DNA of 64,000 nucleotides. Source: Sphingopyxis sp. H073. GTDB lineage: Bacteria; Pseudomonadota; Alphaproteobacteria; Sphingomonadales; Sphingomonadaceae. This document shows positions 17,401 to 26,463 of this stretch, piece after piece. How positions within the stretch are numbered: the stretch's first letter is position 1; each line of letters begins with the position of its first letter. The notes beneath the pieces were generated by a model. The model was not told the origin of the DNA. It saw only the letters and a program-made list of their open reading frames with translations, and did not search any database. A program made the position numbers and the translations under genes. The stretch spans positions 1 to 64,000 of the forward strand of contig NZ_LNSG01000008.1 in the NCBI RefSeq assembly GCF_001468395.1, written 5' to 3'.

Positions 17401-19117
17401 GGCCATCATCGCCTTCGCCATGCGCGCGCGCGACCTCGGTCGGGATTTCCTCGAGCACCTCGAAGCCGAAATGTTCGAGCGCGGGGACGACATCCGAAAG
17501 CGCGAGCGGTCCAGCGGCGCTGTACACCTTCAGCCGCAGCTCGTCGTCGCCGTCGAGAGTCTGACGGACGATCTGGACCCCGCGCGGACGGTCCGCGTCG
17601 AGATCGCGAAGCTGGAGGATATCGAGCGCCGCCTCCTCGGGGCTGTAGCTGTTGCGATAATTCGCGGGGAACAGCGGCGCGAAGCGCGCAGCAAGCGCCG
17701 CCGCGCGGCCAGCGTCGCCATGGCGCGCGAGCGCCGCCTCGACCTCGGGCAGCCAGCCGCGCACCATCTGTTCGAGCTGGGCATTGAGCGCGTCGGTATC
17801 GGGAACGACGCCCTCGCCGCGCAGGTCGAGCGTGAAGCGCATCAGCGCCGCGCCCCCGTCTTCCAGCACCATCGTCCAGTTGATCACGCCGGCCTTCGCC
17901 GCGCGCACCAGCATCGCCTCGACATCCTTGCGGCGGCCGGTCGATACCTCGTCGCGCGGCAACCAGACGAAAACGAACAGGTGACGGCCGAGCGCACTGC
18001 GCACCGCGACAATCTTTGGCCGCGGGCGGTCGGTGATCGACATCGAGGTGAGCACCAGATCCTCGAGTGCGGCGCTATCGAAGGCGATCAGTAGGTCGTG
18101 CGGCAACGCGGTCAGCGCGTGCGCGAGCGCCTTGCCCGCGTGCCCCGCCGGGTCGAAGCCGAATTTCGCCATCAGCGCGTCGAGCTGCGCGCGCAGCATC
18201 GGCACCTTCGCGGGCGGCGTCGACAGCGCGGCGCTGGTCCACAGGCCCGCATGGATCGACAGGCGCTCGACCTTCTTGCCCTTGAATTCCGGGACGATGA
18301 CGAGGTCGAGCAACACGCGGCGATGTACCGACGACAAGCGGTTCGACTTGATCAGCAGCGGCGAGGAATGACCCTTGTCGAAATAGTCGAAAGCGGCGTC
18401 GAGCGCGGTCTGCGACAACAGCTGCTCGGTACGCGACGTCGAAATGCCGAGCGCGTCCTGAACCGCACCATCGCGGGTACGCCATTCGTGGCCGAGTTGC
18501 GTCATCGCGCCGCCCTCGAACCAGCGCAGCAGTTCGGCGGCTTCGCCGTCGGCACGCATCGCCGCGTCGGCGAGCATCGCGGCGCGCATCGCTTTCCAGT
18601 CGGTCACCGCGGCACGCACGTCGGCGAGCGCGGCTTCGAGCGCATCGAGCAAGCGGCGGCGCGCGCGCGCATCGCCGCGTTCGAGTTCCATATAGATGAC
18701 CGATTCCCGATCGTCGCCCGTCCCCACGCCGGTCAGCCTGCCCTTCGCATCGCGGTCGACCGACACGACGGGGTGAAGAATGCGGTGAATCGCGAGGCCC
18801 TGCGCGCCGACGATCTGCGAGGTCGAATCGACGAGGAAAGGCATGTCGTCGTTGACGACGACAAGGCGCATCCGCCGGTCGGTGCCGTCGGCGACCACCG
18901 GTTCGAGAAGCAGCGAGGGCTTGCCTTCGCTCCGCTCCAGCGCGGCTCGCCCCGCAAATTCGCCCGCCGCCGCCAGCGCCTTGGTATCGAGGTCTTCGCC
19001 CTCGCCAGGAAGCGCACTACCGTGCAGCGCGGCGGCGAAAGCCTTGGAAAATTTTGCCGGCACTTGCAGGGCCGGCGAGGCTTCGGCTTCGGCGGCGTCG
19101 GACAGGGTGGAAGTCAT
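14426..19117 (-). CDS. NAD-specific glutamate dehydrogenase (180-kDa class)
   Basis: Oxidative deamination of glutamate to 2-oxoglutarate with NAD+. The 1563-residue product has the size of the large bacterial class, with long N-terminal ACT-like regulatory regions. The catalytic domain (about 730-1130) carries [24 protein letters not shown] and the lysine motif [11 protein letters not shown], then [17 protein letters not shown] and [14 protein letters not shown] C-terminal helical domain completes the class. ATG 19117 gives [13 protein letters not shown] 19129 would add four residues and neither has a clear ribosome site. Downstream it is coupled to the ATP-grasp gene. Confidence 0.93.
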   Translation of the reverse strand: [1563 protein letters not shown]

Positions 19118-19232
19118 AGGGGGCAGCATCCCGAACCAAGAAGGGCGGGCCTCTGCGGGGGATTCGGCCAGCCCGTTTGCAGGGCCCTCCTATGCGCCTG
19201 TGGCGCGCGCGGCTCAAGACCTTGTCGAGCGC

Positions 19233-19274
19233 CCGCGTAAAATAATTTCAATTTTCGGATTATCTATTACGCGG
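19233..19274. promoter_or_regulatory. Inverted repeat around an AT-rich core upstream of glutamate dehydrogenase
   Basis: CCGCGTAA (19233-19240) and its exact reverse complement TTACGCGG (19267-19274) bracket a 26-base AT-rich segment. It lies about 115 bases upstream of the dehydrogenase start in otherwise GC-rich DNA, so it is a candidate promoter/operator region. Confidence 0.35.
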
Positions 19275-19358
19275 ACTTGCGAAGACGGCCCGGCGGCGAT
19301 CCTCCCGGCGATGAAGGTTGCGCATTCCGCACCTCCACCCCCGTCCCGTCCCGCAATT

Positions 19359-20684
19359 TTACGACGTGATCGCGATCGCCTTTTTCGCGAGCCTGGCGAT
19401 CAGCGCCGGATCGTCGGCCGCCTTGGCGACGATACCGATATGCCCGCCCGGCATCGCGCGCGCGATCAGCACGACGAACTCGGCCTCGCCCGCATCATGT
19501 TCGAGGATCAGCGCGGGATGCGCGCGGCGGAGTGCCTCGACCGCATCCTCGCCCTTGTCGGAGGCGTCACCTTCGGGTTTGCGACGCGCGCGCGCGTCCT
19601 TGACCAGTCCCTTGAGGCCGCCCGGATAGCGGTCGAGATAGGCAGCGAGTTCGCCGCGTGCCACGCCCTCTTCCTTCGCGTGCCCAAGCACACAGGCATA
19701 TTCGGCAAGCCGAGTCTTGTCGTAATTCGCCCCGAACACGAGCTTGACGACAGGGGTCATCGGCGCGCGGTCCTGCGCCTGCAGCCCGGCGTCCTCCAGC
19801 ATCTCTGCAAAGGCTTCGGGCTGGGCCTCGGCCGCGAGCGCGAAGTCCCACGCCTTGCCCACCGCCTGATAGAGCGCGGAGCGACTGCGGCTGTCGGCGG
19901 CGATCGCGCGCTCGGCGGTCTCGCGCGCGAGCGCCAGCCAGTCGGCGAGTTCGGCGTCGGTGCCGGGATCGGCGGAGACGGGGACGTCTTCGTCGGCGGT
20001 CTCGGTCAGCAACATCTCGTCCTCGTCGCCAAGCGCCGCGAAGCCGGGCGCCGCGCCTTCGTCGATATGCTCGGAATCGGGACCATCGGCCCATACCGGA
20101 ACCGGCGCGGTCAGCGGCGCGGCGGTGCGCAGCGCCTGCTCGACCGAAAGTTGCAGTTCGGCTTCCTGCTCGGCGGGAACGCCCTCCTTCCAGTTGATGA
20201 CGCCCATGATGAAATCGATCGTGTCGTCGTCGGACGAGAAGGGCAGCAGTATGCCGCGATACATGATGGTCACGCCGCGATCGTTGACGAACTCGGCCTC
20301 GAAGCCGATCGGCGCGCGGTTGGCGATGATCTGGAGATAATGGTCGGTCAGCCGCGACAGCAGCGAGCGGCCGGGGATCTGGTTGATATAGTGCACGTCC
20401 TCGCCGATCTCCGATTCCTCGCGCAGCTTTTCGCCAAGGAAGGAAATGCCCGGATTCTCGATGCCGGTGGTGAAGTCGAGCAGCACCGCGTGCGGCCCGA
20501 AATCGGCGCCCTCGAGGTCGACATCCTCGACCGACGGATAGGCGCGGTCGGCCAGCAGCGAAGCCCAGTAATTATAGGCCCTGACCTGCATCCGCCGTTC
20601 GTCGACCCCGACCACCGGCGGCGCGTCGATCGCGCCATCGTCCTGGTCGTGGCTGCCCGAAAGCAGTCCGCGCAAGCTGTCCAT
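19359..20684 (-). CDS. PAS-like (PAS_5) domain protein
   Basis: 441 residues. The N-terminal 20-170 resembles the PAS_5 domain: [25 protein letters not shown], then [21 protein letters not shown] and [25 protein letters not shown]. The middle is acidic and low in complexity (about 200-265). The C-terminal half is helical and Ala/Asp-rich with no recognised domain. The role is unknown; PAS_5 proteins are usually sensory or regulatory. ATG 20684 has GGGGAC eight bases upstream. It is not close to any operon partner. Confidence 0.7.
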   Translation of the reverse strand: MDSLRGLLSGSHDQDDGAIDAPPVVGVDERRMQVRAYNYWASLLADRAYPSVEDVDLEGADFGPHAVLLDFTTGIENPGISFLGEKLREESEIGEDVHYINQIPGRSLLSRLTDHYLQIIANRAPIGFEAEFVNDRGVTIMYRGILLPFSSDDDTIDFIMGVINWKEGVPAEQEAELQLSVEQALRTAAPLTAPVPVWADGPDSEHIDEGAAPGFAALGDEDEMLLTETADEDVPVSADPGTDAELADWLALARETAERAIAADSRSRSALYQAVGKAWDFALAAEAQPEAFAEMLEDAGLQAQDRAPMTPVVKLVFGANYDKTRLAEYACVLGHAKEEGVARGELAAYLDRYPGGLKGLVKDARARRKPEGDASDKGEDAVEALRRAHPALILEHDAGEAEFVVLIARAMPGGHIGIVAKAADDPALIARLAKKAIAITS

Positions 20685-20784
20685 CACATGTCCCCAGTCG
20701 CAAACATCGCCGGATGTCATGCAACAAGAGTGGTAAAGGCCGCGTAAACGATGCCTTGCGGGCGGCCCTGCGCGCTATCGTCCG

Positions 20785-21165
20785 TCAGGCGAGACGCGTA
20801 TCGATCGGCAGGCCGTTCTTGAGCGTCAGCGTCACCGGCGTGCGCTCGGCAATATCGGCCATCCGCGCCCGCTGCTCGTCGTCCAGACCGGCGATCGTCA
20901 GCGTGCGGTCGATCCTTTTTTCCTCGACCCCGTGCAGCCGCAGCGCGACTTCGAGCGACTCCATCGGCCAGCCCTTGCGGTCGGCATACATGCGCAGCGT
21001 TATCGCGGTGCAGGCGCCAAGGCTGGCGAGCAGCAGGTCATAGGGCGCGAACCCCGCGCCCTGCCCGCCGAGCGCGGGCGGCTCGTCGGCGACGATGTCG
21101 CGGCCGCCGACGCTGATCTGGGTGCGATATTTGTCCTTGCCGATGCGGGCGGTGCCTTGAGCCAT
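20785..21165 (-). CDS. OsmC family protein
   Basis: 126-residue OsmC/Ohr-fold protein, a family of thiol peroxidases acting on organic hydroperoxides. Recognised from [40 protein letters not shown], with the first cysteine at C52. The second cysteine expected in the KCPV-like motif is replaced by threonine (RTPV, T99), so the classical two-Cys peroxidase cycle may be lost. A strong AAGGAGA site precedes ATG 21165. Confidence 0.88.
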   Translation of the reverse strand: MAQGTARIGKDKYRTQISVGGRDIVADEPPALGGQGAGFAPYDLLLASLGACTAITLRMYADRKGWPMESLEVALRLHGVEEKRIDRTLTIAGLDDEQRARMADIAERTPVTLTLKNGLPIDTRLA

Positions 21166-21284
21166 GGCGTGTCTCCTTCGTGCGCGCCGGCCCTGATAGC
21201 AAAGCGCGGCGCGGAAAGGCGATGAATCCTGCGCCCCGCTGCGGCCTGGTCGAACAGACGGAAACGGATCGCCGCGAACCCGAA

Positions 21285-21315
21285 ACCCGCCCCCCCCCCT
21301 TTCGGGTGGGCGGGT
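21285..21315 (-). terminator. Hairpin with a ten-C run downstream of the FHS transporter
   Basis: ACCCGCCC (21285-21292) and GGGCGGGT (21308-21315) form an eight-base stem. The plus strand has ten consecutive C at 21290-21299. It lies 14 bases after the transporter stop; only TTT follows on the minus strand. The homopolymer is a likely slippage or sequencing-error spot. Confidence 0.45.
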
Positions 21316-21328
21316 CCCCCTTTTCGGG

Positions 21329-22642
21329 TCAGGCGGTGCGATCCGCGAGGTCCGGCGCCGGCCGCCGGGCATACACGCCGAAGGCAGCGATGATCGCGTA
21401 GCAGGCGGCGGGCAGCAACAGCGCGAAGCCGAGGTGCCCCGTGAGGTCGGCAAGCGCACCGGTCGCAAGCGGAACGACCGCGCCGCCGAAGATCGCGACA
21501 TTGATGATCCCCGATCCGTCGGCCGCGCGCGGCCCGAGCCTTTCGGACGCGAGGCTGAAGATCGTCGGGAACATGATCGAGTTCATCAGGCCGATGGCGA
21601 GTAGGCTGTAACCCGACACGCTGCCCGTTGTGCCGATCGAGATCAGGATCAGGGTGATCGCACCGACCGCGACGCACGCAAGCAGCTTGCCGGGGCTGAT
21701 GACGCGCATCACCGCCGAGCCGATGAAGCGGCCGATCATCGCGCCGCCCCAATAAAGGCCGATAAGCTTGCCAGCGGCCTGTTCCTGCAGTCCCATCACG
21801 CCCGGTTGCATGAGGTAGCTGACGATCAGCGAGCCGATCGACACTTCCGCGCCGACATAAAGGAAGATGCAGAGCGCCCCGAAACCGAAGCGCGGCCGTT
21901 TGAGGAGGTCGAATCCCGTCAGCCCTGCGCTCGCCTCATGCTTCTCGCCCTGCAGACGGTTGCGGAACAGCCACACCGCTCCCGCCACCACCGCCAGCGC
22001 GACCGCGATACCGAGATAACCGTGGACGATCGCCTGGCTCTCGGCCGTCCGATAGGCATCGAGTTCGGCGCCCGACAGCTGGTCGGCGCTCACTTTTGCC
22101 AGGCTGCCGAGGATCAGCGCCGACCCCGCGATCGGAAAGATCGTCGTGCCAAGCGAATTGAACGCCTGCGCGAAGGTCAGGCGGCTGTGCGCGGTCTCGG
22201 GCTTGCCGAGCAGCGAGATCAGCGGATTGGCGACGACCTGAACGATGACCACGCCGCTCGCGAGGACGAAGAGCGCGAGCAGGAAGAGGCCGTAGGTCGC
22301 GGTCCGCGACGCCGGGATGAAGAGCAGGCAGCCGACCATCATCGTCAAAAGCCCTGCGACCGCGCCGCGCATATAGCCGATCTTCTTGACCAGCTTCGCG
22401 CCGGGAATCCCGATCAGAAGATAAGCCGTGAAGAAGCAGAACTGCACGAGCATCGCCTGCGTATAGTTCAGCGTGAACAGTTCCTTCAGCTTCGGAATGA
22501 TCACGTCGTTGAGCGATGTGATGCCGCCGAAGATGAAGAACAGCCCCATGACGAACAAGCGCAGTTCGGGAGCATCGACATGCTCCCCGGCGCCCTCTCG
22601 GGCAATGGAATCATTATTGGTCAGATCTGGCGTGACGGCCAC
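21329..22642 (-). CDS. FHS-family sugar MFS transporter (FucP/GluP type)
   Basis: A 437-residue sugar:H+ symporter of the fucose/glucose-galactose family with about twelve membrane segments. Family signatures are FIFGGITSLNDVIIPKLKELF near the N-terminus, QFCFFTAYLLIGIPGAKLVKKIGYMRG, and VQVVANPLISLLG with the following FAQAFNSLGT. It starts at GTG 22642 with GGGGAG nine bases upstream, 49 bp after the beta-glucosidase gene on the same strand. It probably imports the sugar released by that enzyme. Confidence 0.92.
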   Translation of the reverse strand: MAVTPDLTNNDSIAREGAGEHVDAPELRLFVMGLFFIFGGITSLNDVIIPKLKELFTLNYTQAMLVQFCFFTAYLLIGIPGAKLVKKIGYMRGAVAGLLTMMVGCLLFIPASRTATYGLFLLALFVLASGVVIVQVVANPLISLLGKPETAHSRLTFAQAFNSLGTTIFPIAGSALILGSLAKVSADQLSGAELDAYRTAESQAIVHGYLGIAVALAVVAGAVWLFRNRLQGEKHEASAGLTGFDLLKRPRFGFGALCIFLYVGAEVSIGSLIVSYLMQPGVMGLQEQAAGKLIGLYWGGAMIGRFIGSAVMRVISPGKLLACVAVGAITLILISIGTTGSVSGYSLLAIGLMNSIMFPTIFSLASERLGPRAADGSGIINVAIFGGAVVPLATGALADLTGHLGFALLLPAACYAIIAAFGVYARRPAPDLADRTA

Positions 22643-22691
22643 GATGTCTCTCCCCGGAGAAGCTGCTCCGCCAACCCGTGTGCGGGTTTGG

Positions 22692-25181
22692 CTATTTCAC
22701 GGTCGGCGGGCAAGCGAGATTCTCGCCGACCGCCTCGATCCGCGCCGACAGCAAGGTCAGCGCGAGTCCCTTGTCGCCGTGCACCGTCGTCGCGTAGCCG
22801 ACCTTGGTGAGGTCGGCACCCGCGTCGGCGAAGCAGCGCAGCGGAATCTTGATCGTCGAAACCTGCCCGGTCGGCGCGGCCTTGACCCAGCCGCTGACGT
22901 CGAATGCCTTGCCGCCGAGTTCGACCTGCGTCAGCCCGCTGCCGACAGCATCGATCCGCCAGTCGATGCGTAGCGCGAAGCTGTTGTTCAGCTGGCGCGA
23001 CATATCGGCACTGGGGCCGGTCAGATGGAAGGACGCCGGCCCGCTCCACGCGAAGCTCTTGCCATCCTCCTGCGCCGCGACGTCGACCGAACGCGTCTTG
23101 AGGAGGCCATAGCTGCTGTCGACCGGGCCCGATTCGACCTGACGCGATCCGCCTGCATCGGTGACCGAGAGCAACCACGGCGCGCGGGCGCGGCCGCCCG
23201 AGAAGAAATTCTCGACGTTCAATATGCCGGCGAGGTCGAGGCCGAGCTTTTCGGAAAGCTGCGGAACCTTTGCCTTGTCGCCGTAGGCGAGGCCGTAGCC
23301 GACCGGGAACTGCGCCTTCTCGACCGGCGAGCGCGCGTCCGAGGGCCAGGCGAAGGGCAGCTTGCCGGTGAAGCCGCGCGCGGTCTTGCCGTCCTTGCCC
23401 GCGACCAGCACGTCGGCGACGCCGGCGCCCTGCGATCCCGGCAGCCACGCGGCGACGAAGGCATCGGCGGCGTTGATCTCGGGGTTGGTGAACATCGGGC
23501 GGCCCGACAGGAAGACCGCGACGACCGGGATGCCCGCCGCTTTCAATTTCTTGAGCGTCGCCAGATCTTTCGCCTCGGCGGGCTGGTAGTCGAGCGTCGG
23601 GACGTCGCCCTGAAACTCGGCATAGGGATGCTCGCCGAACACCACGACCGCGACATCGGGCTTTTCCTTGTAGAAGCCGTCGTCGGACAACGTCGCGATG
23701 CCGCCCGCCTCGCGGACCGCCTTGTCCATGCCCTCCCAGATCGTCTGGCCGTTCGGGAAATCGGCATGAGTCACGTCGGTGCCCTGCCAGCTGATCGTCC
23801 AGCCGCCCGACTGGATCGCCATGCTGTTCGCGCCAGGTCCGGTGACGAGTACGCGCGCACCGGCCTTGATCGGCAGGACGCTTCCGTTGTTCTTGAGCAG
23901 CACGAGCGATTTCGCGACCGCTTCACGCGCGATCGCAAGATGCTCGGGCGCGCCGACGGCGGCGAAATTGCCGCGATCGACATGTTCGACGTCGAACAGG
24001 CCGAGCTTGTATTTGACGCGCAGGATACGGCGCACCGCGTCGTCGAGGCGCGCGGCGGGAATCGTCCCGTCCTTTGCCTGGCGGACCGTCGTTTCGTATA
24101 GGCCCTTCCAGCTGTCGGGCGCCATGAACATGTCGAGCCCGGCGTTGATCGACTGCGGACAGTCGGTGACGGTGCAGCCCGCGACTTGGCCGTGGCCGTT
24201 CCAGTCGCCGACGACGAAGCCCTCGAAGCCCATCTTGCCCTTGAGCGCGTCGGTGAGCAGCCCCTTGTTGCCGTGATTCTTGACCCCGTTCCAACTCGAG
24301 AAACTGGCCATCACGGTCAGCGCGCCGGCGTCGATCGCGGCGGGATAGCCCTGTGCGTGCTTGGCGACCAGCTCGGCCTCGCCGATCTTGGCATCGCCCT
24401 GGTCCCTGCCCTCGAAAGTGCCGCCGTCGGCGAGGAAGTGCTTCGCGGTCGCGGCGACATGGCTCGCGTCAACCGAGCGGCCCGGGACGAGCGGCCCCTG
24501 CAGCCCGGTCACCATCGCCTTCGCATAGGCGGCGACGAGCGCCGGGTCGGACGAATAGCCTTCATAGCTGCGGCCCCAGCGTAGATCCTGCGGGACTGCG
24601 AGCGTCGGGGCAAAGGTCCATTCGATCCCGCTGCCCGAAATCTCGGCCGCGGTGACCGCGCCGATACGTTGGATAAGCTCGGGGTCGTGCGCGGCGCCGA
24701 GCCCGATATTGTGCGGGAACAGCGTCGCGCCCGGAATATTGTTATGGCCGTGGACCGCGTCGACGCCGAAGATGATCGGAATCGCAACGCCGTTCGCCTG
24801 CGGGCGCTGCGACACGGCGCGAAATTCGCCGACCAGCCTTGCCCAATCGGCGGCGCTCGACCGTTCGTTGCCGTTCGGGCCGCTGTTGCCGCCCGCAAGG
24901 ATCGATCCGAGCGGATAGGTTTCAAGGTCCTTTGGCGTGATCGTGCTAATGTCGGCCTGGACGATCTGCCCGACCTTCTGCTCGATCGTCATTTTCGCCA
25001 GCGTCGCATCGATCCGCGCCTCGGTCGCCGGGTCGGTGATCGCAGTGGGGCTCTTGGCGGCGGGCCAGAGATCGGGGTGGACCGCAGCCGACGCCGCCTC
25101 GCCCGGAGCTTCTGCCATCGCCATGCCGGCGGTTCCCGTCAGCAGCAGCGCGGTCGCCATCGCTATCGCCTGTCGACGCAT
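22692..25181 (-). CDS. Exported GH3 beta-glucosidase (ExoP-like)
   Basis: Exo-acting beta-glucosidase. The 829-residue product has a signal peptide (about 1-24), a GH3 (alpha/beta)8 domain with FGVDAVHGHNN and KHFLADGG, and the nucleophile D326 in FVVGDWNGHGQ. An alpha/beta sandwich domain follows (VLVTGPGANSMAIQSGGW), then a C-terminal galactose-binding-like domain (about 660-829) seen in ExoP-type glucan exo-glucosidases. ATG 25181 is preceded by GGGAG; ATG 25193 is an alternative. A probable LacI-family operator lies in its leader. Its neighbours are sugar transporters and the LacI gene. Confidence 0.93.
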   Translation of the reverse strand: MRRQAIAMATALLLTGTAGMAMAEAPGEAASAAVHPDLWPAAKSPTAITDPATEARIDATLAKMTIEQKVGQIVQADISTITPKDLETYPLGSILAGGNSGPNGNERSSAADWARLVGEFRAVSQRPQANGVAIPIIFGVDAVHGHNNIPGATLFPHNIGLGAAHDPELIQRIGAVTAAEISGSGIEWTFAPTLAVPQDLRWGRSYEGYSSDPALVAAYAKAMVTGLQGPLVPGRSVDASHVAATAKHFLADGGTFEGRDQGDAKIGEAELVAKHAQGYPAAIDAGALTVMASFSSWNGVKNHGNKGLLTDALKGKMGFEGFVVGDWNGHGQVAGCTVTDCPQSINAGLDMFMAPDSWKGLYETTVRQAKDGTIPAARLDDAVRRILRVKYKLGLFDVEHVDRGNFAAVGAPEHLAIAREAVAKSLVLLKNNGSVLPIKAGARVLVTGPGANSMAIQSGGWTISWQGTDVTHADFPNGQTIWEGMDKAVREAGGIATLSDDGFYKEKPDVAVVVFGEHPYAEFQGDVPTLDYQPAEAKDLATLKKLKAAGIPVVAVFLSGRPMFTNPEINAADAFVAAWLPGSQGAGVADVLVAGKDGKTARGFTGKLPFAWPSDARSPVEKAQFPVGYGLAYGDKAKVPQLSEKLGLDLAGILNVENFFSGGRARAPWLLSVTDAGGSRQVESGPVDSSYGLLKTRSVDVAAQEDGKSFAWSGPASFHLTGPSADMSRQLNNSFALRIDWRIDAVGSGLTQVELGGKAFDVSGWVKAAPTGQVSTIKIPLRCFADAGADLTKVGYATTVHGDKGLALTLLSARIEAVGENLACPPTVK

Positions 25182-25204
25182 CTTCACTCCCATCCCATTT
25201 TTAT

Positions 25205-25216
25205 GTGAACGTTATC
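25205..25216. promoter_or_regulatory. Probable LacI-family operator upstream of the beta-glucosidase
   Basis: GTGAACGTTATC, an AACGTT-centred dyad 24-35 bases before the glucosidase start. It shares its core with three other sites in this locus (32429, 35585, 35603), as expected for the regulon of the nearby LacI protein. Confidence 0.6.
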
Positions 25217-25272
25217 AATCGATCTGTCGCACAGCCCCCTCGCGAAATCAAGGGGCCACGGCGGAATTGCGA

Positions 25273-26463
25273 TCAGGCGCGTCGCGGCAACGTTGCGAGC
25301 AGTAGCACTGCGCACCCTGCGAGCCCCGCAAGCAACAGGAAAAGCGTACTGAAACCGAAGCTGGGGACGAGCGAGATCGTCAGCCAGGGCATGATCAGCG
25401 ACGGGATGGTATTGGTGAGGTTGAAGAGGCCAAGATCGCGTCCGCGCCGTTCGGGACGCGGCAGGACGCGAAGCATCTGCCCCGAATGAAGCGACAGGAA
25501 GACTGTGGTCGCGATTCCGAAGCCCAGATAGGCGGCCTTTGCCGATGCCGCATCGCCCGCCAGCGCCATACCGACGAGGCCGACCGATGACAGGGCGGCG
25601 GCAAGGATGAGCGGGGTAAACGGGCGGTCGTTGCGGTCGGCCCAGCGACCGGCGAGGAGGGCAACGGGCACCGCGATCGTCAGCGCGATGCTGAAGATCC
25701 CTGCCTTCTCATGGTCGCCCATTGCGGGATCGATCGAGCGGAACCAGAAATAGAGATAGGCGAAGAGCGCCGCCTCGGCGATCTGGACGAGCAGGCGGGC
25801 GAGCCACATGCGCACGGCAGGCTGCGCCGGCTGCTTCGCCGCTTCGCCCTTCGCTTGGCGCTGAATCAGTTGGGGAAAGGGCTGCGGACGCCCGGCGAGC
25901 AGCGCGGGCAGGATCGCGAGCGCCATCAGCGCGGCGATGACCACGAGCCGCTGTTCGAGCGACACGACCCCCGGTAGCGTCACCAGCGCTCCCGACCAGG
26001 CGCCGAGTGCGGGCGAGAGGGCGAGCAGCCCGCCGAGCAGGCCCTTCTGCTCGTCGGGCACGAGGTCGCCGCCCCACGCCGCAAGCGGTCCGAGCATCAT
26101 GTTGAGCGCCAATTGCCACGCGACGATGATCGCGACCAGCGCCGTGACATCTTTCGCCAGCGGCACCGCCAGCAGCAGCAGGATGGCGAGCAGCAATCCC
26201 CCCGCGATCCAGCCGCGCCGCCCGCCCGTACGGTCGCTGAGCCAGCCGAAGACGATGCCGCCGACGCTCGCCGCGACCGCGCCGAGGAAGGTCGAATAGC
26301 CGAGCCATTCGACATCGGCGGCGCCTGCGAGCTCGGCCATGCGCGCGGGCAGCAGCAGGGTCAGGAAGGGAACATAGGCGATCGCGCCGCCCGCCGACGC
26401 GAGTGCGTAAAGCAGCAGAAAGCGGGTCGACTGACGCCGCGGCGCCGCGGCTTCAGCCGCCAT
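25273..26463 (-). CDS. MFS transporter in the carbohydrate locus
   Basis: A 396-residue major-facilitator protein with about twelve membrane segments and the GWLSDRTGGRRGW-type loop 2-3 motif. The substrate is unknown, though the context suggests a sugar or oligosaccharide. ATG 26463 lies inside the end of the LacI gene (11-base overlap), so the two are cotranscribed. The beta-glucosidase follows 91 bp downstream. Confidence 0.88.
   Translation of the reverse strand: MAAEAAAPRRQSTRFLLLYALASAGGAIAYVPFLTLLLPARMAELAGAADVEWLGYSTFLGAVAASVGGIVFGWLSDRTGGRRGWIAGGLLLAILLLLAVPLAKDVTALVAIIVAWQLALNMMLGPLAAWGGDLVPDEQKGLLGGLLALSPALGAWSGALVTLPGVVSLEQRLVVIAALMALAILPALLAGRPQPFPQLIQRQAKGEAAKQPAQPAVRMWLARLLVQIAEAALFAYLYFWFRSIDPAMGDHEKAGIFSIALTIAVPVALLAGRWADRNDRPFTPLILAAALSSVGLVGMALAGDAASAKAAYLGFGIATTVFLSLHSGQMLRVLPRPERRGRDLGLFNLTNTIPSLIMPWLTISLVPSFGFSTLFLLLAGLAGCAVLLLATLPRRA

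Noticed and set aside
16340-18094. 584-residue open frame antisense to glutamate dehydrogenase
   Set aside because: Arg/Ala-rich shadow of a high-GC gene; no recognisable motif.
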